The notes beneath the pieces were generated by a model, which did not search any database, was not told where the DNA came from, and saw only the letters and a program-made list of their open reading frames with translations. A stretch of DNA of 19,167 nucleotides from Solobacterium sp. GTDB lineage: Bacteria > Bacillota_I > Bacilli_A > Erysipelotrichales > Erysipelotrichaceae. Below, piece after piece: positions 14,821-19,167 of the stretch (the first letter of the stretch is position 1; each line of letters begins with the position of its first letter). A program made the position numbers and the translations under genes. The DNA is taken from assembly GCA_017514645.1 (NCBI GenBank), contig JAFWJP010000271.1:1-19167 (forward strand). Direction: 5' to 3'.

Positions 14821-16143
14821 ATGAAACTGCCTGAACGTTATCTGGAACATATACAGGAATTGCTCGGAGAGGAATATCCGGCATATCTTGAGGCGATGGA
14901 ACAGCCTCCTGCTGCAGCACTTCGGATCAATACCTCACGGATCACTGCGGATGAATTCCGCGGAATCACTCCGTTTCCGCTGAAGCAGGTTCCCTGGTGT
15001 ACCGAGGGGTTTTACTATGGTGAGCAGGAGCGCCCGGGAACTCACCCGTACTATGCTGCAGGGGTGTATTATCTGCAGGAGGCGAGCGCAATGATTCCCG
15101 GGACATTACTGCCGGTGAAGCCGGGTGACCGGATCCTGGATGCCTGTGCAGCACCGGGCGGGAAGAGCACACAGACCGCATCCCGAATGAACGGAACAGG
15201 TGTGCTTCTGTGCAATGACCTCAGTGCGTCCCGGCAGGCAGCGTCACTGCGCAATCTGGAGCGTGCCGGTGTCGATCATGCCTATGTAACATGCGAAAAC
15301 GCACTGGATCTGGCAAAGAAACTGCCGGGATACTTTGATGGTATTCTGCTTGATGCCCCGTGTTCCGGAGAAGGAATGTTCCGCAAGGATCCTTCATTGA
15401 TCAGATCCTGGAAGGACGGTATCAACGAGGAGTATGCGATTCTGCAGAAGGAGCTGATCAATGCCTGTGCGGATATGCTGCGGGACGGGGGATATATGGT
15501 GTACTCAACCTGTACATTCTCGCCGAAGGAGGACGAAGAGGTCGTTCTGGATCTATTGGCGAAGCATCCGGAATGTACGATCGTGAAGACCGCGGCATAT
15601 CCCGGATTCTGCCCCGGTGTTCTGCCGGGTACGGAGAACTGTCTGCGGCTGTATCCGCATCACATTGAAGGGGAAGGGCACTTTGCGGCTTTGATCCGGA
15701 AAGGTACGGGGGAACGGGCTGAGAGAGAGGTCCATACAATGAATCATCAGCTTCCGGAATTCTGTAACGCTGTCCGGAAAGATCTTTCGCACAGAGAGAT
15801 CCGGAAGCGCAATGGTCAGTGGTATGCACTTCCGGAGGATCCGATGCCGGTGTCGCTTCGTTCACTGCGTACAGGTCTCTTTCTGGGAACAGAAAAAAGA
15901 AACGGTTTTGAACCGTCCCAGGCATTGGCGATGACATTGTCTCCAGATACGTTTGAGCAGTGTATGGATCTTGATCCGGAGGATGAGCGTGTACTGCGCT
16001 ATCTGCGCGGTGAGACCATCTTTGCGGACAAGGAATATCATGGCTGGATCCTCGTATGTACCAACGGCTTTCCGCTCGGGTTTGCCAAAGCATCCGGCAC
16101 GATGCTCAAGAACAAGATCGATCCCGGCTGGCGTCGTCAGTGA
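14821..16143 (+). CDS. rsmF: RsmF-type 16S rRNA m5C methyltransferase (NOL1/NOP2/Sun)
   Basis: A 440-residue SAM-dependent RNA cytosine-C5 methyltransferase. The SAM motif DACAAPGGKS starts at D107. The motif IV Cys is C181 in DAPCSGEGMF, and the motif VI nucleophile is C231 in YSTCTFSP. The extra C-terminal region after about residue 290 matches RsmF/YebU, whose E. coli member modifies C1407 of 16S rRNA. Target specificity here is inferred. Start 14821 gives the family-like MKLPERYLEHIQELLG. The longer frame from 14764 adds a stretch unlike the family. No Shine-Dalgarno is visible; TATAAT ends seven bases before the ATG, suggesting a leaderless mRNA. Its stop overlaps the stop of the opposing gene by seven bases. 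Confidence 0.88.
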   Translation: MKLPERYLEHIQELLGEEYPAYLEAMEQPPAAALRINTSRITADEFRGITPFPLKQVPWCTEGFYYGEQERPGTHPYYAAGVYYLQEASAMIPGTLLPVKPGDRILDACAAPGGKSTQTASRMNGTGVLLCNDLSASRQAASLRNLERAGVDHAYVTCENALDLAKKLPGYFDGILLDAPCSGEGMFRKDPSLIRSWKDGINEEYAILQKELINACADMLRDGGYMVYSTCTFSPKEDEEVVLDLLAKHPECTIVKTAAYPGFCPGVLPGTENCLRLYPHHIEGEGHFAALIRKGTGERAEREVHTMNHQLPEFCNAVRKDLSHREIRKRNGQWYALPEDPMPVSLRSLRTGLFLGTEKRNGFEPSQALAMTLSPDTFEQCMDLDPEDERVLRYLRGETIFADKEYHGWILVCTNGFPLGFAKASGTMLKNKIDPGWRRQ

Positions 16144-16724
16144 TTCTGTGCCCGCTGCTTGGATTCTTCGGCACGCTGTATCAGGTCATCCTGATGGCCG
16201 AAGGCGATCTTCAGACCGGTATACATTTTATAGATAACGTCGGTCCGGAAACTGCGGAGCGTTTCTTCAGAGAGGATCGTATGCCACTCAAAGAGGGAGG
16301 CGATGGTACCGGTGTACAGGAGGATCTGTACGATATGATCCGCCAGGATGCGGTAGTCTTCGTCGCTCATGTGGTGGATGTGCATCTTTGCGGCATCTTC
16401 GATCAGGGACTGTATATTGATCTCCACGGCTTCTGCAGGAAGCAGGCCATAGTTCCGGTCTGCTTTTTTCTTGACGGACAAGGCGGCCTTCATTTTGGAG
16501 GGGAGACTGCCTTCAACAACGATACGGAATGCGCGGATCAGGAAGGTACGGATCTGTTCGGCAAGGCGGCTTCTTTCCTGTTCATCGAGCATCAGACCGG
16601 TGTGCAGTTCCGCTGCCAGGGGATCCAGCACCAACTCAAAAGCCAGTCCCTGGGCTGCTTTCTGCAGGGTACTGTCCTTGACTCTGTCCAGATGAAGATC
16701 ACCGAGAAGATCGATCAGTTCCAT
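16137..16724 (-). CDS. Helical protein of unknown function, divergent from the STAND ATPase
   Basis: A 195-residue protein with no family I recognise. It looks all-helical, with amphipathic segments, a basic patch KMKAALSVKKKADR near residues 78-91, His-rich KMHIHHMSDEDY, and a hydrophobic helix ILLYTGTIASLFEW. The last resembles the C-terminal helices of some TetR-type regulators, but no helix-turn-helix is seen at the N-terminus. No signal peptide or membrane anchor is seen. AAAGGA lies about six bases before the start, which supports 16724. It is divergent from the ATPase gene, with 88 bases between the two start codons, and tail-overlaps rsmF. A partner or regulator role for the ATPase is an inference from position only. 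Confidence 0.7.
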   Translation of the reverse strand: MELIDLLGDLHLDRVKDSTLQKAAQGLAFELVLDPLAAELHTGLMLDEQERSRLAEQIRTFLIRAFRIVVEGSLPSKMKAALSVKKKADRNYGLLPAEAVEINIQSLIEDAAKMHIHHMSDEDYRILADHIVQILLYTGTIASLFEWHTILSEETLRSFRTDVIYKMYTGLKIAFGHQDDLIQRAEESKQRAQNH

Positions 16725-16745
16725 GGCTGTCCTTTCTGTGTTTTT

Positions 16746-16789
16746 ATTCTACTATATTCCCTGCAGGCAAGGGTATCTTTTGGTAGAAT
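16746..16789. promoter_or_regulatory. Divergent promoter region of the helical protein and STAND ATPase
   Basis: On the plus strand, TG-G-TAGAAT (hexamer 16784-16789) is an extended -10 for the ATPase. On the minus strand, TAGAAT (16746-16751 reversed) could serve the helical protein. A CCTGCAGG palindrome lies between them (16759-16766 approximately). The -35 elements are weak on both sides. Confidence 0.5.
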
Positions 16790-16812
16790 GGGATCAGACC
16801 GGAGGCATGGCT

Positions 16813-18927
16813 ATGAAACCAATCACGGAAGACAACGGACGGTTCGCAGCAACCGGGAAGAAGCGTTTTACAGACAGAGATACAGCCAGAACTACGTTCC
16901 GCAGCTTGTTGAAGACCGCAGAAAACAATCCGGATGAGTTCTTTGTACTGTCGTGCTATGGTGTCGCCGGCAGTGGGAAATCACGGCTGCTGCAGGAATA
17001 CAGGAAGATGCTGGAAGAGGATCAGGGACATCATTATGTCTGGGCGTCCTATGACTTTGAGAACGGCAGTGCTCCGGCACAGGTGATCCATCAGCTGTAT
17101 CATCAGCTGGAAAGGAAAGGTCTGGTGTTTCCGCTGAGTGCAGCTGCCGAGCTGACCTTCAATGAGAAGAGCGGTGTACCGGTCTATGAAAAGGTCAAGG
17201 AAAAGGATGTACTGGACAATCCGATGCTCGGGATCCTCGGGGATCTGGTACCTGGGGTATCCGATCTCGTTTCTGCGGTAAAAAAGGGAAAAGAGCTCTG
17301 GTCGGCCGTAGAGCCGTACTACAGGAAGCTGAAACAAGTGTGGGATGAGGATGAGAAGAGACTGGCGGAGGAACTCGGCAGGATCAGACAGATGGAACCG
17401 AAGGAACTGCTGATGTTGATGCCGGAGTTCTTCCGGATGGATCTGCTGAGGAATATCCATTCCTTCCGGGAACAGAGTGTCTCCTTTCCGTTGGTGATCT
17501 TCTTTGATACATTCGAGAACTGTGTGAATACCTATGAAACCAAAGGATTGCCGGTAAAGGCTGATCAGTGGCTGAGAAACGATATCATCAAACGTCTTCC
17601 GGGGATCTTCTGGGTGATCGGCGGACGAGAGAGGCTGGACTGGGCGAGAACAGACAGTGTGTATGAAGATATTGCAGAATGCGCTCTGGATGAATTCAGT
17701 GAAGAGGATGCGCGAGCATATCTGAGCTATGCCGGTGTGCCTTCCGTCCTGCATGAGCACATCTGCCGCATATCCCGCGGAATGCCGCTGCTGCTGGATG
17801 TCAGCGTCGATACATATTATGAAGCTTCCTCCGGCGAGAGAACCGTTACCGTGCAGGACATCGGTCTCAACAGTGATGATCTGATCCGGACGTTCCTGCA
17901 GTATATGAACAATGCGTACAAGGAAATTGCGTTTGTGCTGGCACTGTTCAATCAGTGGAAGGATGAAGATGCCCGCAGAGCACTGCCGGAGATCCTTGGT
18001 AATTCTTTCCGTATGAGCGATTATGACCAATTCCTGGAACATACCGTTGTCCGTAAGGACAAGGAAGGGCGCTATTACATCCATGATGTGATCCGTAGTG
18101 TACTGCTGGACTACCTCCGGAAACAGGAAGACAGCAGTCTTGTCCGCGGTGTGCGTGAATACCAGGCAAAGCAGTATACCTTGGCCGCCAACGCAACCTT
18201 GCAGGAAACACTGAATGCAAGGAATGATCTGGAAGAGCTGAAAAAGCAGCAGACCGGCAACGATGAAATATGGAGGGAAACAGAAAGGAAGAACCGGGAA
18301 CAATTCGCCAAATACGAAGCCATTACCGGACCGGGATGGGGACCGAAACGTGCGTTGTATACGATGAAGAAACCGGCTGCAGTACCGGCAATCAATTCCA
18401 TCCAGGACCATCCGGCGCTGGGAAATGAACTGGGATTCACCCGGATCCGGAAAGCCGATGCCGGCCAGAAGTACGGAGCCAAGATCAAAGTCTATTCCGG
18501 GGAGACCTATGAGATCTATATGTACTTTGGAAATGCCTGTTCGCCGGGTCTGAAGGAAAAGGGCAGGATCAAAGGACTGCGGGCCAGGGGATCGGTACCG
18601 GGAGGGATCCTGAAACCCGGAGAAGTACGTTCCGTTCAGGGCGGGTTTATGACAGACAATACCGATCCGGACCATGTCTGGAGCGATGTATATCTCTGGG
18701 TGGAAAGCCCGGTATACTTCCGCTATGTGAAGGACTCTCTGAAGCTGTATTATCAGGGTGCATTGACCGGGAATCCGGTCCTGCTGGATCCGGCAAAGTT
18801 CTTTACCAGGGAAGGAATACAGATCGGCTATGATGAACGTCTGAACGGAGAGCTGCCGTGTGAAGATGAACATTCGGGAGGATATCTGACGTTCCGTCTG
18901 GAAGCGATGCCGGCAAAGCAGAAATAG
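16813..18927 (+). CDS. STAND/NACHT-like ATPase with C-terminal beta-sandwich domain
   Basis: A 704-residue protein. Residues about 15-60 lead into the Walker A GVAGSGKS (50-57, K56 and S57). Walker B is LVIFFDTFE (227-235, D232). A sensor-like WVIGGRERLDW (R272, R274) and SRGMPLLLD (321-329) fit STAND NTPases, which oligomerise when a sensor domain detects a ligand. A winged-helix-like segment with YYIHDVIRSVLLDYL follows. A charged, coiled-coil-prone stretch covers about 460-505. The C-terminal 190 residues are beta-rich and include YSGETYEIYMYFGNA, VQGGFMTDNTDPDHVWSDVYLW and IGYDERLNGELP...SGGYLTF. I recall this pattern from surface proteins. No catalytic effector is seen. GGAGG seven bases upstream favours 16813 over 16807. 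A defence role is inference. Confidence 0.82.
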   Translation: MKPITEDNGRFAATGKKRFTDRDTARTTFRSLLKTAENNPDEFFVLSCYGVAGSGKSRLLQEYRKMLEEDQGHHYVWASYDFENGSAPAQVIHQLYHQLERKGLVFPLSAAAELTFNEKSGVPVYEKVKEKDVLDNPMLGILGDLVPGVSDLVSAVKKGKELWSAVEPYYRKLKQVWDEDEKRLAEELGRIRQMEPKELLMLMPEFFRMDLLRNIHSFREQSVSFPLVIFFDTFENCVNTYETKGLPVKADQWLRNDIIKRLPGIFWVIGGRERLDWARTDSVYEDIAECALDEFSEEDARAYLSYAGVPSVLHEHICRISRGMPLLLDVSVDTYYEASSGERTVTVQDIGLNSDDLIRTFLQYMNNAYKEIAFVLALFNQWKDEDARRALPEILGNSFRMSDYDQFLEHTVVRKDKEGRYYIHDVIRSVLLDYLRKQEDSSLVRGVREYQAKQYTLAANATLQETLNARNDLEELKKQQTGNDEIWRETERKNREQFAKYEAITGPGWGPKRALYTMKKPAAVPAINSIQDHPALGNELGFTRIRKADAGQKYGAKIKVYSGETYEIYMYFGNACSPGLKEKGRIKGLRARGSVPGGILKPGEVRSVQGGFMTDNTDPDHVWSDVYLWVESPVYFRYVKDSLKLYYQGALTGNPVLLDPAKFFTREGIQIGYDERLNGELPCEDEHSGGYLTFRLEAMPAKQK

Positions 18928-18930
18928 TCG

Positions 18931-18968
18931 ATCACAGACCGTAACAGCATAATGAACTGTGATACAAT
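18931..18968 (+). promoter_or_regulatory. Inverted repeat and extended -10 after the STAND ATPase gene
   Basis: ATCACAG (18931-18937) is inverted as CTGTGAT (18957-18963), running into TG-A-TACAAT (hexamer 18963-18968), an extended -10 on the plus strand. It could drive whatever gene lay downstream before the insertion sequence arrived. There is no T-run, so it is not a clear terminator for the ATPase. Confidence 0.4.
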
Positions 18969-19033
18969 AAGTACGAAGGGATCACCGGTTACGGTTGTCC
19001 TCTGAGTTAACGAAAAGGATCGCTGATGATATG

Positions 19034-19067
19034 TACCCCCAAAACTGGACAAACCAGTAAGGGGGTA
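19034..19067 (+). repeat. Hairpin in the IS end covering the transposase ribosome site
   Basis: TACCCCC (19034-19040) pairs with GGGGGTA (19061-19067), and inside it ACTGG (19044-19048) pairs with CCAGT (19054-19058) around ACAAA. The GGGGG arm is the only Shine-Dalgarno-like sequence before the transposase ATG. Confidence 0.75.
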
Positions 19068-19073
19068 TTTTAT

Positions 19074-19167
19074 ATGAAATATGACTGGAAATTCAAATTG
19101 AAGTGCGTAGAAGAATACAAACAAGGAAAATGGACAGAGAAACCGGAATGGGCAACATGCAGTGACG
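19074..19167 (+). CDS. IS3-family transposase OrfA, N-terminal fragment (3' cut by window)
   Basis: Only 31 codons are visible. They begin MKYDWKFKLKCVEEYKQGKW, which matches the start of OrfA helix-turn-helix proteins of IS3-family elements that open MKYDWKFKLE.V..YK.GK. OrfA normally binds the terminal repeats and is fused by programmed frameshift to the DDE-containing OrfB; neither the shift site nor OrfB is in view. GGGGG (19061-19065) about eight bases before the ATG serves as ribosome site but is paired in the hairpin formed by the IS end. The window ends inside the gene, so intactness cannot be judged. Confidence 0.82.
   Translation, partial: MKYDWKFKLKCVEEYKQGKWTEKPEWATCSD

Larger units (their letters stand above)
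19032..19167 (+). mobile_element. Left end of an IS3-family insertion sequence, cut by window
   Basis: The terminal sequence begins TGTACCCCCAAAACTGGACA, with the TGT start usual for IS3-family ends, and is followed by the start of a transposase OrfA. The right end and any target duplication lie outside the window. The exact left boundary (19032) is inferred from the TGT. Confidence 0.8.

Noticed and set aside
16981..18873. A 630-codon open frame on the minus strand across the STAND ATPase
   Set aside because: It lies antisense to a gene with clear ATPase motifs, has no ribosome site and reads as low-complexity His/Arg/Gln-rich sequence without family motifs. Codon bias explains the lack of stops.
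1..19167. CRISPR arrays, tRNA or rRNA genes
   Set aside because: No regularly spaced direct repeats and no tRNA- or rRNA-like conserved stretches were seen on either strand.

Overview
The window looks like chromosomal DNA of a Bacillota bacterium. Pointers are strong AGGAGG-type ribosome sites, a T-box leader on metG, a BioY biotin transporter, a glucose-family PTS-like permease and an IS3-type insertion sequence. The base composition is roughly balanced, with many CTG, CCG and ATC codons. The mix resembles Erysipelotrichia, but that placement is an inference and weak. Most of the window is housekeeping and transport, with an accessory-looking right end. No rRNA, tRNA or CRISPR array was seen.

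Left block (1-3165, + strand): an operon-like run of a P1 (S58/NylC-type) peptidase cut by the window edge, guanine deaminase, a small zinc-ribbon protein and a GNAT acetyltransferase. The last three are joined by ATGA overlaps. The GNAT is broken by an in-frame TAG where a conserved Trp is expected. A strong terminator closes the block. Purine deamination and peptide or amide cleavage suggest nitrogen salvage.

3204-6280: a lipoprotein peptide-binding protein (- strand) is divergent from a LysR regulator (+), with a palindrome between them. A small ArsC/Spx-family protein follows, and a cold-shock gene faces it. Terminators on each strand separate those two.

6498-9691: the divergent csp promoter and a Met-specific T-box leader precede metG, then nadK. 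9717-12494: a PTS EIIBC-like permease lacks the phosphorylatable Cys of its IIB domain. A secreted protein of unknown function follows, whose signal peptide ends in LLGF rather than LLGC, and then a second, intact GNAT. 12534-14562 (- strand): a MATE efflux protein followed by BioY.

14821-18927: an RsmF-type rRNA m5C methyltransferase, a helical protein of unknown function on the opposite strand, and, divergent from it, a 704-residue STAND-type ATPase. The ATPase carries a C-terminal beta-rich domain of a kind I associate with surface proteins. This divergent pair is the best candidate for an undescribed system. The window ends in the left end of an IS3-family element, whose terminal sequence folds over the transposase ribosome-binding site.

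Three genes (9717, 11313, 14821) have a -10-like hexamer just before the start codon and no clear Shine-Dalgarno, so they may be translated from leaderless or very short-leader mRNAs.
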